A DNA stretch of 64,000 nucleotides, taken from contig NZ_QXGI01000005.1 of the NCBI RefSeq assembly GCF_003952025.1, forward strand, positions 124,001-188,000, written 5' to 3'. The translations under genes and the position numbers were made by a program. A model generated the notes under the pieces. The model saw only the letters and a program-made list of their open reading frames with translations. It was not told the DNA's origin and searched no databases. The DNA comes from Bifidobacterium castoris (GTDB lineage: Bacteria; Actinomycetota; Actinomycetes; Actinomycetales; Bifidobacteriaceae). This document shows, piece by piece, positions 35,306-44,784 of the stretch. Within the stretch, counting starts at the first letter, position 1, and every line of letters starts with the position of its first letter.

Positions 35306-36571
35306 TCACTTTCTCCATATAAAGGAAATATATCCCAGCGACAAGCAATATATAAATAAGCCAAAGTTTTGAACAACGACTGTTATATAAATAAGTAAGA
35401 GGAATATCGCAAAAGTCTTATGCAATGCATCACTGCTGAAAGTAAAAAAGAATACAATCGGTATAATATAAGTAAGTAAAAAAGGTATACCTCCATGAAT
35501 GAGACAGAATATTAATCCACTTGTATACCCCATACCACTACGATAGTTGATAAGATAATGAGACCATATATATTCATCGGATTCGAAACCAAAACCAAAA
35601 ACTGGATTATCGAGCCATATACGCACACCTTCAGTAATATCCGTCAGATGTGTCAGCCCAGAGTATGAACCACTTATCTTTGATGAAACTATTCTTATCG
35701 CAACACAAGAAATGCAGATAAGGACAATCAGTAGTGCAGAGATTAATACTTTAGCCTCATTTTTATTGCTATTATTTATTAACTTTATAAATAAAAATGA
35801 AAACCATAGAAAGAGCAAATAAAGATATGCACTTGTAGATAACGCAGTGAAGAGACCTATAGATAGGGTAATAGCACATACATAATTAGTCTTCTTGATG
35901 AGGAGTAGATCGATCCCTAGCATCAGACCATAAAACACCGCCGCCTGCGGTGATTCAGGGAAAATGGAAACATTCCTCCAGAGATTAGATGAACCAAAAC
36001 CAATACTTTGGATTTGATAAAAAAGGTTATAATACGACCCCATGCTACTTCCACTGGTCCAATTCAAACTCGTTTGTGACACAGGTGGCATGCCAAAAAA
36101 ATTACAAAGAATCCAAAAGAGAATGCTTAATCCACATAATACCGAAGAAATCTTCACGACTCGAAGTAAGAATATATTATATACATATTCCTTCCCTCTG
36201 GCCAGCATACACCCAATAAATAAAGGCAGAATAAAGGTAAGCTGAATCCAAGACCCATTCAAAAGACCTTCACCATTATGCGCCAAAGAAATCGACAATT
36301 GCACTATTATTGTTGCGCATGCTACTATAAGTACCGGAACTAGAGTCTTCTGCAGTAGATACTTCTTCTGCATTAAATAGTATAAATAATATATTAAACT
36401 CACGCCAAACAATGCAAAACATGATAGCGCAAACTGATCGTTCGCAAGAGCCCAAACAGAATTCGAGTTATATATAATTGTAAGAATTAGAAAGAAATCA
36501 AGAATCAAGTCTGCTTTATTTTCTTTTACACAGTTATCAAAAACGGAAGCTGCATATTCTTGATATTTCAT
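35306..36571 (-). CDS. wzy: Wzy-type O-antigen/exopolysaccharide polymerase, AT-rich
   Basis: A 421-residue integral membrane protein with about ten hydrophobic segments and a larger loop around GVRIWLDNPVFGFGFESDEY, the position typical of Wzy/ligase catalytic loops. Polymerases share little sequence, so this call rests on topology, loop motif and context (Wzx, priming transferase and glycosyltransferases on either side). Base composition is far more AT-rich than any neighbour, with many AAA/ATA codons, pointing to recent acquisition. It ends eight bases before the downstream GT2 gene. The start at 36571 has a weak GAGAG. Confidence 0.82.
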   Translation of the reverse strand: MKYQEYAASVFDNCVKENKADLILDFFLILTIIYNSNSVWALANDQFALSCFALFGVSLIYYLYYLMQKKYLLQKTLVPVLIVACATIIVQLSISLAHNGEGLLNGSWIQLTFILPLFIGCMLARGKEYVYNIFLLRVVKISSVLCGLSILFWILCNFFGMPPVSQTSLNWTSGSSMGSYYNLFYQIQSIGFGSSNLWRNVSIFPESPQAAVFYGLMLGIDLLLIKKTNYVCAITLSIGLFTALSTSAYLYLLFLWFSFLFIKLINNSNKNEAKVLISALLIVLICISCVAIRIVSSKISGSYSGLTHLTDITEGVRIWLDNPVFGFGFESDEYIWSHYLINYRSGMGYTSGLIFCLIHGGIPFLLTYIIPIVFFFTFSSDALHKTFAIFLLLIYITVVVQNFGLFIYCLSLGYISFIWRK

Positions 36572-36596
36572 ACTCTCAAATGCCTTAAGTCATATA

Positions 36597-37352
36597 TTAG
36601 CGATAGATAATCTCTTTGACTGCATTGCGAACAGCCTCTCTCCACCAACAATCGTCAGGCTTGTACACGGGATAACACTTGATTTTTAGACGCTGCGCCT
36701 TGACCCAGACGGTAAGCAGTCGTTCCGAAAGGAATCCGAACAGACGCTGGTTGTACTGGTCGTAGGAGCCGACATCGATGCGGCGCTCCGCCTCGCCGAG
36801 CACGTCGAACAGCCAAGTCATATAGGCGTCGAAGTGTGCGTGGTCCATGACGAACATGTTGTAGCTATAGAGCGCATGGCCGTCGAGCACCTCGTCGAAG
36901 GCGGCCACGTAGTCCGGGTGGCGTTCGCTCAGGATTGCACGCACCGTCTCCAGATCGGCGATGTTGTGGAACTGCGTGAACTGGTCGCGCACCGTCTTCG
37001 TCAGAATCCACGGTTCGGGCAGCACGACGTCGTAATGGCGCAGGTCCTCGGCGAATTGCCCGACCGACACGATCTGCTTCTTCGTACGCGTCGTATAGAA
37101 GTAACGCCGGTAATGCACGAAGCCGATGTTGCGCGCACAATCGAGCGCGTTGTGCCACACCCAGTACTGCGCAGTCAGTTCGCAGTACCGAGGATTCTTC
37201 GCGGAGATGTTGTCGCCGGCGTCGTCCCTCGTCGCGATGTCGGCATGGTTGCGCGCGGCGCCGGCAAGGATCGGGACGTATCCAGCCATGTTGGGGGCAA
37301 CAAAGTCCTTATGGGAAACAATGTAGATGATGGTTTGTTCCGAATCAGCCAT
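36597..37352 (-). CDS. DUF4422-family glycosyltransferase
   Basis: A 251-residue protein of the DUF4422 group found in capsule loci: YIVSHKDFVAPNMAGYVPIL, NPRYCELTAQYWVWHN, IGFVHYRRYF and SYNMFVMDHAHFDAYMTWLF. DUF4422 proteins are taken as glycosyltransferases, e.g. galactopyranosyl- or GlcNAc-transferases; the actual donor is unknown. The ATG at 37352 has GAGGA seven bases upstream; an ATG at 37364 overlaps the upstream stop as ATGA and would add four residues. Confidence 0.82.
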   Translation of the reverse strand: MADSEQTIIYIVSHKDFVAPNMAGYVPILAGAARNHADIATRDDAGDNISAKNPRYCELTAQYWVWHNALDCARNIGFVHYRRYFYTTRTKKQIVSVGQFAEDLRHYDVVLPEPWILTKTVRDQFTQFHNIADLETVRAILSERHPDYVAAFDEVLDGHALYSYNMFVMDHAHFDAYMTWLFDVLGEAERRIDVGSYDQYNQRLFGFLSERLLTVWVKAQRLKIKCYPVYKPDDCWWREAVRNAVKEIIYR

Positions 37353-37360
37353 GATGGTCC

Positions 37361-38248
37361 TCATGCATGACGCCGAGCTTCGCGCTTGGCGTCGAATTTG
37401 CCTTTGCGGTTGCCCACGTAGCGGAAGCCGCAGTCGATGATGAAGCGGCCAGCCGCGATGAGCCGCCCCTGCTTGAGCAGATGCCCTATCGTGTAGGTTG
37501 TCATCGCGAGCCCCTCCCCTGTTAGCGGCGCATTGCCCAGGATGTCGCGATGCTTTTCGATTTCCACACCCTGGATGTAGTTGCGTTTGTATTGCTGCCT
37601 GAACGTGAAGTTGTGCGAGTGGATCACCTCAGCACTCGCCTCGTAGACGATCTTCCAATCCGCATGCAGAAAACGGGCCGCGATGAACATATCCTCGTTG
37701 GTGAGCACCGGATTCTCGAAGCCACCAACTTCAAGGTATGCGGTGCGCCGGTATGCGGCGCAGACATCGCTTGCCCGGAACGCGTTGATCCCCAATCGGT
37801 GCACGTCCCTCTGCGTGATCACGGACGAATTCGGCCCATAGGTATAGCCGCGAATCAGACGTTCGGCGGCATTCGCGTCCTCCCGCGGTAGCTGTCGCCC
37901 ATAGACGAGAGCGACACGTCCATCCTCAAAGGGCTGCAGAATGCGTTCAATGTATCCGTCATCCTTTGGCAGCGCATCCTGCGTCAGGAACAACACATAG
38001 TCGCCCGTACTTGCGCGCAACGCACGGTCCCGCGTACCGCCATGGTTGAAGTCCTTGCGGTCGATGACCGTCAGATGCACGTTTGGGTGGCGCCGCACCT
38101 CGGCGACGGTGTCGTCATCGGAGGAGGAATCGACGACGATGATCTCATCCGGGACGCGGTGCTGCTGCTCCAGCCTGGTCAGCAGCGGTCCGATCATCGT
38201 TCCCGCGTTGAGGGTGGGGATGATCACGGATACTTTAGCCTGTTCCAA
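37361..38248 (-). CDS. GT2 glycosyltransferase with a TTG start
   Basis: A 295-residue GT-A enzyme: VSVIIPTLNAGTMIGPLL, IIVVDSSSDDDTV, DFNHGGTRDRALRASTGDYV, LFLTQDALPKDDGY and the acidic LTNEDMFIAARFL motif, all typical of the rhamnosyltransferase-like RgpA/WchF-type GT2 group. The start codon is TTG at 38248 (plus strand CAA), set by AGGAG eight bases upstream; no ATG fits. It overlaps the next gene's possible start. About 109 bases of AT-richer DNA separate it from the upstream gene. Confidence 0.83.
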   Translation of the reverse strand: MEQAKVSVIIPTLNAGTMIGPLLTRLEQQHRVPDEIIVVDSSSDDDTVAEVRRHPNVHLTVIDRKDFNHGGTRDRALRASTGDYVLFLTQDALPKDDGYIERILQPFEDGRVALVYGRQLPREDANAAERLIRGYTYGPNSSVITQRDVHRLGINAFRASDVCAAYRRTAYLEVGGFENPVLTNEDMFIAARFLHADWKIVYEASAEVIHSHNFTFRQQYKRNYIQGVEIEKHRDILGNAPLTGEGLAMTTYTIGHLLKQGRLIAAGRFIIDCGFRYVGNRKGKFDAKREARRHA

Positions 38249-38357
38249 TTCCCGCGCTCCTTTCCGAGATAGTCTTATGGATTATCACCAACTCAATCAC
38301 GTTACATTAGCATTTCGACACACTGCGCTAACAAACTACGAATCCCCCAACCGTTGG

Positions 38358-39272
38358 CTACAGCTCGCCGTTAAGGACGCATCGGTACATATTGTCCCTG
38401 TCCTCGTACTGTGCGACGTTCTTATAAGACAATTTATACGCATAGGTATCCGCAGGCAGCGATGTTTTCGCAGAGCCGAGATGTTGCGCCAGGAAGAACC
38501 GGTGCAGGTTGTTCGGCGGTACCGCGTCGATTATCTTACGCACGACGGGAATATGCGTGTAGGCCGCCGACAGCATGACGTCGATCATGTAATAGTCGGG
38601 CGTATGGTCGGTGAGCGAGTACAACGTGACGAAGGCCTGATACATATAGGCGAACAACGGATTGCCCGGGGCGCCTCCGATGAAGTTCCCGGTCCAGTTG
38701 CGCGTCGGCGCCGTCTCGTGGTTCGGAATCGAGTAGAACGGGCAATGGGCGATCCGTTGCGGAAGGTCGGCGGTCAGATAGATCGTCGCGTCCATCCACA
38801 TGCCGCCGTGCGCGCTCAGCACGGCGAAACGGACGATGTCCGACAACGTCGTGAGCGTGATCTTCCCTTCCTCGACCTTACGCATGACCGACGAATCGAT
38901 CGTCGCATACTGCGCGATGTTGTCACGGGTGATGACATGGACGGAACGCCCCGCCGCATGTCTGCGTATGCTCGCCACGCAGGCCTTCACCAGGTCCGGT
39001 TCACCGCCGTCGAGTCCCTGCCACCACATGAGCCAGATTGGCCCGTCGTTCACGGCCGGCGTGGCGGCGAGCGCCTGCACGTCAAGGGGCAGTTCGCACA
39101 TGAAACGGCGCCATACTGCTTCGACGAGCCGATCGTAGTAGACGGCGCCGCCACGTCCCGTCAGATGATGCATCAGGCTGGTCATCCCCATGCGAGGGCC
39201 GAACAGCCGCCATGCGCTGCCCACATAACGCAACCGGTTCCTGATCTTCGCGTTCCAGGATGACAGGCCCAT
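38358..39272 (-). CDS. Caps_synth-type (DXD sugar-binding) glycosyltransferase, second copy
   Basis: A 304-residue paralogue of the protein at 32411-33334, with matching blocks NDGPIWLMWWQGLDGGEPDL, SIRRHAAGRSVHVITRDNI and SAHGGMWMDATIYLTADL. The C-termini diverge, so the two probably use different acceptors. AAGGAG lies six bases upstream of the ATG at 39272. It follows ugd after an 81-base gap that holds a long inverted repeat. Confidence 0.82.
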   Translation of the reverse strand: MGLSSWNAKIRNRLRYVGSAWRLFGPRMGMTSLMHHLTGRGGAVYYDRLVEAVWRRFMCELPLDVQALAATPAVNDGPIWLMWWQGLDGGEPDLVKACVASIRRHAAGRSVHVITRDNIAQYATIDSSVMRKVEEGKITLTTLSDIVRFAVLSAHGGMWMDATIYLTADLPQRIAHCPFYSIPNHETAPTRNWTGNFIGGAPGNPLFAYMYQAFVTLYSLTDHTPDYYMIDVMLSAAYTHIPVVRKIIDAVPPNNLHRFFLAQHLGSAKTSLPADTYAYKLSYKNVAQYEDRDNMYRCVLNGEL

Positions 39273-39295
39273 TTCACTCCTTCAGCCAACGCCGA

Positions 39296-39345
39296 CGTCC
39301 CATATGCGCGGCAACGTTCCTACACGCCTGCGCGCATATGGGACG
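39296..39345 (-). terminator. Long-looped hairpin after ugd
   Basis: A perfect 15-bp inverted repeat (39296-39310 with 39331-39345) with a 20-base loop starts eight bases past the ugd stop. There is no T tract on the minus strand, so it may attenuate transcription or protect the upstream mRNA rather than end it. Confidence 0.55.
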
Positions 39346-39353
39346 GTGCGACC

Positions 39354-40598
39354 TCAGTCGCGCTTGAACAGGTCGCGCGTGTAGACCTTGTCCGTCACGT
39401 CCTTGAGTTCGTCGTTCCAACGATTGGCGACGATGATCGTCGCCGCGTCCTTGAACGCGTCCAGATCATGCATGACCGGGCTGCCGAAGAACTCCTCGTC
39501 GTCCAACGTCGGCTCGTAGACGACGACCGGGACGCCCTTCGCCTTGATGCGCTTCATGATGCCCTGGATGCTCGACTGGCGGAAGTTGTCCGAACCGGAC
39601 TTCATCGTCAGGCGGTAGATGCCGACGGTTGGCTTCTCGGCGCCTTCGATCTTCGACAGGATCTGCTCGGCGATGAAATCCTTGCGCGTGCCGTTGGACG
39701 CGACGATCGCCTCGATGAGGTTCTGCGGCACGTCCGCGTAGTTCGCGAGCAGCTGCTTCGAATCCTTCGGCAGGCAGTAGCCGCCGTAGCCGAAGGACGG
39801 GTTGTTGTAGTGGCCGCCGATGCGTGGATCGAGGCAGACGCCGCGGATGATCTCGGACGTGTTGAGGCCGCGGGACTCGGCATAGGTGTCCAGCTCGTTG
39901 AAATAGGCGACGCGCAACGCCAGGAAGGTGTTGGCGAACAGCTTGATCGCCTCCGCTTCGGTCGTTCCGCAAACAAGCTCGGGGATGCCGGTCGTGCCGT
40001 CCGCGTTCACGCGCTCGCGCTCCTCCGGAGCCGCGCCCTGGGCGAGCAGATTCGCGAAGACGTGCGCCGCGTCGACGGCCTGTGGATCGTCCATCGGCGC
40101 ACCGACGACGATGCGCGACGGGTGCAGGTTGTCGTACAGCGCATGGCCTTCGCGCAGGAACTCCGGGGAGAAGATGATCTTCTCGTCGCCGGTCTTCTCG
40201 CGCAGCTGCGCCGTGTAGCCGACCGGGATCGTCGACTTGATGACGATCCAGCAGTCCGGGTCGTATTCACGGATTGCCTTGATCGCCGCCTCGACGCTCG
40301 ACGTGTCGAAGTAGTTCTTCTTCGAGTCGTAGTTCGTCGGCGTCGCGACGACCGCGTAGTCGGCGCCGGTATAGGCCACGGCCGGATCGGTCGTCGCCTG
40401 GAAATCGAGCGACATCGTACCGTCGCGCTTGCCATCGAGGAAGCGTGTGATCTCCACGTCCACGATCGGGCTCGTGCACTCATTGAGCATCTCGACCTTC
40501 TTCGGCACGATGTCCAACGCATGCACCTCGTTGTGCTGCGAGAGCAGCAACGCCACGGACAAACCCACGTAGCCGGTTCCAGCGACCGCAATTTTCAT
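39354..40598 (-). CDS. ugd: UDP-glucose 6-dehydrogenase
   Basis: A 414-residue nucleotide-sugar dehydrogenase that oxidises UDP-glucose to UDP-glucuronate with NAD. Seen: [17 protein letters not shown] (Rossmann), [19 protein letters not shown], and the catalytic Cys in [16 protein letters not shown]. It is of the short bacterial Ugd type (not WecC). It lies directly after the priming transferase, so a uronic acid or derived sugar is expected in the repeat unit. The ATG at 40598 has only a weak purine-rich site; the N-terminus is otherwise unambiguous. Confidence 0.93.
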   Translation of the reverse strand: MKIAVAGTGYVGLSVALLLSQHNEVHALDIVPKKVEMLNECTSPIVDVEITRFLDGKRDGTMSLDFQATTDPAVAYTGADYAVVATPTNYDSKKNYFDTSSVEAAIKAIREYDPDCWIVIKSTIPVGYTAQLREKTGDEKIIFSPEFLREGHALYDNLHPSRIVVGAPMDDPQAVDAAHVFANLLAQGAAPEERERVNADGTTGIPELVCGTTEAEAIKLFANTFLALRVAYFNELDTYAESRGLNTSEIIRGVCLDPRIGGHYNNPSFGYGGYCLPKDSKQLLANYADVPQNLIEAIVASNGTRKDFIAEQILSKIEGAEKPTVGIYRLTMKSGSDNFRQSSIQGIMKRIKAKGVPVVVYEPTLDDEEFFGSPVMHDLDAFKDAATIIVANRWNDELKDVTDKVYTRDLFKRD

Positions 40599-40652
40599 CT
40601 CATTCTCGATTCTTCTAGTTTCGGTTGGTTTGGTTGATTAGGACAACATCGC

Positions 40653-42188
40653 TCAGTACGCGCCGTGCGGGTGCACGACAATGCCGATTGTGCGCAGGAT
40701 GTAGACGACGTCGCCGAGAACGCTCCAATCCTGCACATAGCTCACATCGAGCTGACGGCTTTCCTCCTCATTCAGGTCGTTGCGGCCGGAGACCTGCCAC
40801 GGTCCGGTGATGCCCGGCTTAACCAACAGGCGCGTCGCATAGACCTGATCGTATTCCTCGACTTCGAAGTCGCGCTGCGGACGCGGGCCCACGACGCTCA
40901 TCGACCCGGTGAACACGTCGAAGAACTGCGGCAGCTCGTCGAGGCTCGTCTTGCGGATGAAATTGCCGACCTTCGTGATGCGCGGATCATGCTTGAGCTT
41001 GTAGCGCGCGCCCATCTCCTGGCCGTTCGCCTCGAGCACCTCCTTGAGATGCTTGTCGGCGTCCACGCGCATCGAACGGAACTTGTGGATGTAGAACGGC
41101 TTGCCGTGCTGGCCGATGCGTTCCTGCTTGTAGAAGATCGGGCCGCCGTCCTCGAGTTTGATCGCCAATGCGACGATGAGCATGATCGGCGACGACAGGA
41201 TGATCGCGATCGAGGAGACGACCAAATCGAAGACGCGCTTCTTGATGCGAGACGCCGGCGAATACTGCGGCAGCCTGATCGTCATGATGCTCATGCCCTG
41301 GATGTTGCGCATCTGCGTCGCATGTTCGGCGATGTCGAGCGCCGACGTGATCAGCGCGATCTCCAGGTTGAGGGCCTCCATCTGCACGGCGAAGGTGCTC
41401 AGGTTGTCGGAGAACCGGTCGAGCACGTCGGTCACCATGACGGTCTGCGCACCGGTCTGCGCGATGCGCGCGGCAAGGTCGTCGCCGTAGGTGATCGGCT
41501 GGATGAACTCGCCCCAGGACTCCTCCACCTCGGCCTTGAGGAGGTTGCGGTCCGGATCGGCTTCGATGAGGCCGGTGGCCGGGCTCACCCGGATCGGGCA
41601 GACGCGCACCGGCTTGTAGTTGAGCTGCTTGCGCTGGTTGAGGAACTTGAGGATCTGGCCGATGCCCTCCGGCGAGCCGACGATGACGGTCGGATAGGCG
41701 TATTCGCCTTTGCGGTGGCGCGCCGTCAGGAACATCCTCGCGACCATGCGCACGATCATCTCGACGATCCAGACGCACAGGCAGGCCACGGTGACGTCGG
41801 CCAGCGAAATGGTCGTCTGCATGATGTAGTTGACGGCGCAGATGCTGATCCAGCTGATGCAGGCCGCCTTGAGCAGCAGGACGTTGAGCTGGTAGCCGTC
41901 GGCGAACACGTGACGATGGTAGACGCCGGCGACGCGCGCGCAGAACACCCAGATGATCGCGCACACCGCCGCGTACAGATACGGGTTAATCGTGACGTTC
42001 CACTGCAGTCGCGTCGTGAAGACGCGCATCTCCCTGTACATCGCCATGACGCCCAGATTCACGCAGAAGAACACCAGCGCGTCGAACGCCATAAGAGCCA
42101 GGTTCATGACGAACCGCCACTGCAGCACCTTGGCGGATTGACGATCAACCTGCTGAGCCAGTTGCGCGTCGCTCTGCATTCCGCTCAT
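40653..42188 (-). CDS. Polyprenyl-phosphate sugar-1-phosphate transferase (priming enzyme)
   Basis: A 511-residue WbaP/CpsE-type initiating transferase. Four or five membrane segments in the first 160 residues lead into a CoA-binding-like middle and a C-terminal bacterial sugar transferase domain: [69 protein letters not shown] and GPRPQRDFE. It loads the first sugar phosphate onto undecaprenyl phosphate. As the first gene of the minus-strand locus, its promoter should drive much of it. Two adjacent ATGs (42191, 42188) follow AGGGAG; I take 42188. Confidence 0.92.
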   Translation of the reverse strand: MSGMQSDAQLAQQVDRQSAKVLQWRFVMNLALMAFDALVFFCVNLGVMAMYREMRVFTTRLQWNVTINPYLYAAVCAIIWVFCARVAGVYHRHVFADGYQLNVLLLKAACISWISICAVNYIMQTTISLADVTVACLCVWIVEMIVRMVARMFLTARHRKGEYAYPTVIVGSPEGIGQILKFLNQRKQLNYKPVRVCPIRVSPATGLIEADPDRNLLKAEVEESWGEFIQPITYGDDLAARIAQTGAQTVMVTDVLDRFSDNLSTFAVQMEALNLEIALITSALDIAEHATQMRNIQGMSIMTIRLPQYSPASRIKKRVFDLVVSSIAIILSSPIMLIVALAIKLEDGGPIFYKQERIGQHGKPFYIHKFRSMRVDADKHLKEVLEANGQEMGARYKLKHDPRITKVGNFIRKTSLDELPQFFDVFTGSMSVVGPRPQRDFEVEEYDQVYATRLLVKPGITGPWQVSGRNDLNEEESRQLDVSYVQDWSVLGDVVYILRTIGIVVHPHGAY

Positions 42189-42533
42189 CATTCTCCCTCT
42201 GATGAAATGACATGGTCATCTGATGCGTAAACGACGTCGCATCATGGCACGGATCATGAGTTCCCGCGCACACGAAGATTCATCATAACGCGAACCCTGT
42301 TCAGCACGGCGCTTGTCAACAAAGCCTCCACATCGCCGCGACCGCCCGACCGCCGTTTCTCGAACAGTGAATAAGGAATGCCTTCCGTCTAGTATTGAGA
42401 TGAGGTATCTCAACTAAACCGAGCATCCCGCCGATTCCACGCGTCCAATGCGAGATCGCGCACCGTGCGCCTTCCGCATCCGCGAGCCTGCGTTCCGCGC
42501 ATGCCGGCGGATGCCGATTCGAAGGAGGCCACA
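42189..42533. promoter_or_regulatory. Divergent control region between the polysaccharide locus and the acidic-protein gene
   Basis: These 345 bases separate the priming transferase (minus) from the acidic protein (plus). Plus strand: TAGTAT (42390-42395) is a possible -10, overlapped by a perfect 7-bp inverted repeat TTGAGAT-GAGGT-ATCTCAA (42395-42413) that could be an operator. Minus strand: a TTGACA (42319-42314) stands upstream of the transferase but no -10 follows at proper distance. No open frame here looks coding. Confidence 0.45.
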
Positions 42534-43037
42534 ATGGCAGAGTATAAGGAACACGTCAAGGGTGGGGCCGACGACGTGATCGAGGAGACGACGACCGCCA
42601 CGTCGAACACACAGGACGACATCCAGACCGGTGAGATCGACGCCGTGACCACGCAGGACGAGAGCGACGACGCCATCGAGGACGACGAGCTCCACCAGTT
42701 CGAACGCCGCATCGACGAGATCCTCGCCACCGGCGAACTCGACGAGACGCTGCGCGTCATCGACGAGAAGGGCGTCGCGCAGGTGCTGCCGGTGCTCGAC
42801 ACGGAGCCGATCGCGCACCTGCTCGAGGGCATCGAGGAGATCGGCGGCCGCGCGAACGTCTTCGTGCGCACCGCGGACGGCATCGCCGTACTCAACGTCG
42901 CCGAATACAGCCCGCAGTATCAGGACGACGAGCAGTCGGCCGACGACACCCCCACCGGCGAGACGCCGATCGTCGACGAAGCCATCGTGTCGGGGGCTAT
43001 CACGACCATCGAAGACGACACCACCGCAGAAGACTGA
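42534..43037 (+). CDS. Acidic protein of unknown function
   Basis: A 167-residue, strongly acidic soluble protein. The ends are disordered and rich in Asp, Glu and Thr (EETTTATSNTQDDIQTGEID; the C-terminus ends DDTTAED), around a folded core of about residues 45-125 (FERRIDEILATGELDETLRV and EGIEEIGGRANVFVRTADGI). I do not recognise the family. GAAGGAGG lies a few bases upstream of the ATG at 42534. It is followed by an MFS exporter gene after 46 bases and is probably cotranscribed, so a regulatory or accessory role to that exporter is possible. Confidence 0.8.
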   Translation: MAEYKEHVKGGADDVIEETTTATSNTQDDIQTGEIDAVTTQDESDDAIEDDELHQFERRIDEILATGELDETLRVIDEKGVAQVLPVLDTEPIAHLLEGIEEIGGRANVFVRTADGIAVLNVAEYSPQYQDDEQSADDTPTGETPIVDEAIVSGAITTIEDDTTAED

Positions 43038-43083
43038 TCAAACCGCGGCGCAAGCGCCGCATCCGACAAGAACCTAGGAACGC

Positions 43084-44781
43084 ATGGCAGCACACGGACA
43101 ACAGGAGCATCCACAGCACGAACAACCCGGCGACACAGGAGGCGCACCGCCCATCCGCCCCGGGCGTCCGTACACCCGCGAGGTGCACCACGAGCCGGAG
43201 CCGGATGTGGCCACGCACCGCGGAATAGCCGGGCTGTCCGCCGCGCTCACCCGCGAACATGCGTACCGGGACGGCCATCTGACGCGTCCGGCGTTCGTCT
43301 CGCTCGCGATCCTGACCTTCATCACCTTCGTCGGCAACTTCACTCAGCTGCAGCTGAGCGCCGCGCTGCCGACGCTCGTCGACGACTTCGGCATCTCGGT
43401 GACGCTCGGCCAATGGATGACATCGATCTTCCAGCTGACGATGGGCGTCATGGTGCCGCTGACCGCGTATCTGACGCGGCGTTTCTCCACACGGCAGATC
43501 GTCATCACATCGATGGTCGTGTTCACGGTCGGATCGGTGCTCGCGTGGCTCAGCCCGACCTTCTCGCTCGCGCTGTTCGGCCGTTTCCTCGAGGCTGCCG
43601 GCACCGGCGTCATGTGGCCGGTGCTGCAGATCACCGTCTTCTCGATCTTCCCGTTGGACCGGCGCGGCATGGCGATGGGCGTCGTCGGCATGGCGATGGC
43701 CGTGGCCCCGGCGATCGGCCCGACGCTCGGCGGCCTGCAGACCGATATGAACGGATGGCGCTCGATCTTCCTGACGCTCACCGTCATCGGCTGCATCGCA
43801 ATCGTGCTCGCAGCCTGCGGACTGCACAATTTCGGGGCATCGGACAAGACGGCGCATGCGGACTTCTTCTCGGTGGGCCTGTCGATCATCGGCTTCGGCG
43901 CGCTCATGTTCGGGTTCACGAACATCCAGTCCTATCCGATTGTGGCTCCCGTCGTCTGGCTCCCGATGGTCATCGGCATCGCCGGCATCATCTGGTTCGT
44001 GCTGCGGCAGATCCATAACGAGAAGCGTTTCAAGGCCGGCAACGCGAAACGTCCGGCGCTGCTTGATCTGTCGGTGCTGCGCAACGCGCATTTCTCGGTC
44101 GGCACGCTCATCGCGGCATTGAGCTTCTTTGCGTTCAGCTCCCTCGTCGTGCTCATTCCGCTGTACATCCAGAACTGCCGCGGCTACACGGCCACGATCA
44201 GCGGTCTCGTCATGCTGCCCGGCGCCATCGCGCAGGCGATCGCCCAGTTCTTCGGCGGACGCGCGCTCGACCGGTTCGGCGCGCGTCCGGTCGCGATGGT
44301 CGGCACGATATTGCTGTGCCTCGGCACCGTGATGATGAGCATGATCGGCATACAGACCTGGATCTGGTACATCTCCATCTGCCAGTTCATCCGGCAGATC
44401 GGCATGGGCTTCGTCATGATGCCGATCACCACATGGTCGCTCAACTGCCTCAAGCCGGCCGAGGTGTCCGCAGGTTCAGCGGTCACGAACACCGTGCGGC
44501 AGATAGCCGGCGCGATCGGATCGCCGGTCATGATCCTGACGATGTATTCAATCGCCGCGGGGCAGATGTCCTCCGTCCGCACCGAGATCGCGGCGGACGT
44601 CATCGGCATCGAATGGGCGCTGCGCATCAGCGCGATCATCAACTTCATCATGATCCTGCTGGTCGTCTTCGGCGTCAAAGGCGAGGACGCCGGCTCCGCG
44701 CGCGACGCGGTGCGCCGCGCGCTGGGCCATGAGAAGGACCGGCCCGCTCCCCGCACCGCTATGGCCGTCTCTGGCAAGTAG
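43084..44781 (+). CDS. MFS exporter, DHA2 (EmrB/QacA) family
   Basis: A 565-residue drug:H+ antiporter-like protein with about 14 hydrophobic segments after a 75-residue hydrophilic N-terminus. Seen: LPTLVDDFGISVTLGQWM (TM1-2), ARF-loop equivalent TRRFSTRQIV, RFLEAAGTGVMWPVL and the motif C antiporter signature GMAMAVAPAIGPTLGG. The substrate is unknown. AGGAACGC precedes the ATG at 43084. Its stop lies three bases from the stop of the convergent NRAMP gene. Confidence 0.9.
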   Translation: MAAHGQQEHPQHEQPGDTGGAPPIRPGRPYTREVHHEPEPDVATHRGIAGLSAALTREHAYRDGHLTRPAFVSLAILTFITFVGNFTQLQLSAALPTLVDDFGISVTLGQWMTSIFQLTMGVMVPLTAYLTRRFSTRQIVITSMVVFTVGSVLAWLSPTFSLALFGRFLEAAGTGVMWPVLQITVFSIFPLDRRGMAMGVVGMAMAVAPAIGPTLGGLQTDMNGWRSIFLTLTVIGCIAIVLAACGLHNFGASDKTAHADFFSVGLSIIGFGALMFGFTNIQSYPIVAPVVWLPMVIGIAGIIWFVLRQIHNEKRFKAGNAKRPALLDLSVLRNAHFSVGTLIAALSFFAFSSLVVLIPLYIQNCRGYTATISGLVMLPGAIAQAIAQFFGGRALDRFGARPVAMVGTILLCLGTVMMSMIGIQTWIWYISICQFIRQIGMGFVMMPITTWSLNCLKPAEVSAGSAVTNTVRQIAGAIGSPVMILTMYSIAAGQMSSVRTEIAADVIGIEWALRISAIINFIMILLVVFGVKGEDAGSARDAVRRALGHEKDRPAPRTAMAVSGK

Positions 44782-44784
44782 CCG

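Noticed and set aside
42314-42319. TTGACA as promoter of the polysaccharide locus
   Set aside because: No -10-like hexamer at 16-19 bases downstream on the minus strand; kept only as part of the regulatory-region note.
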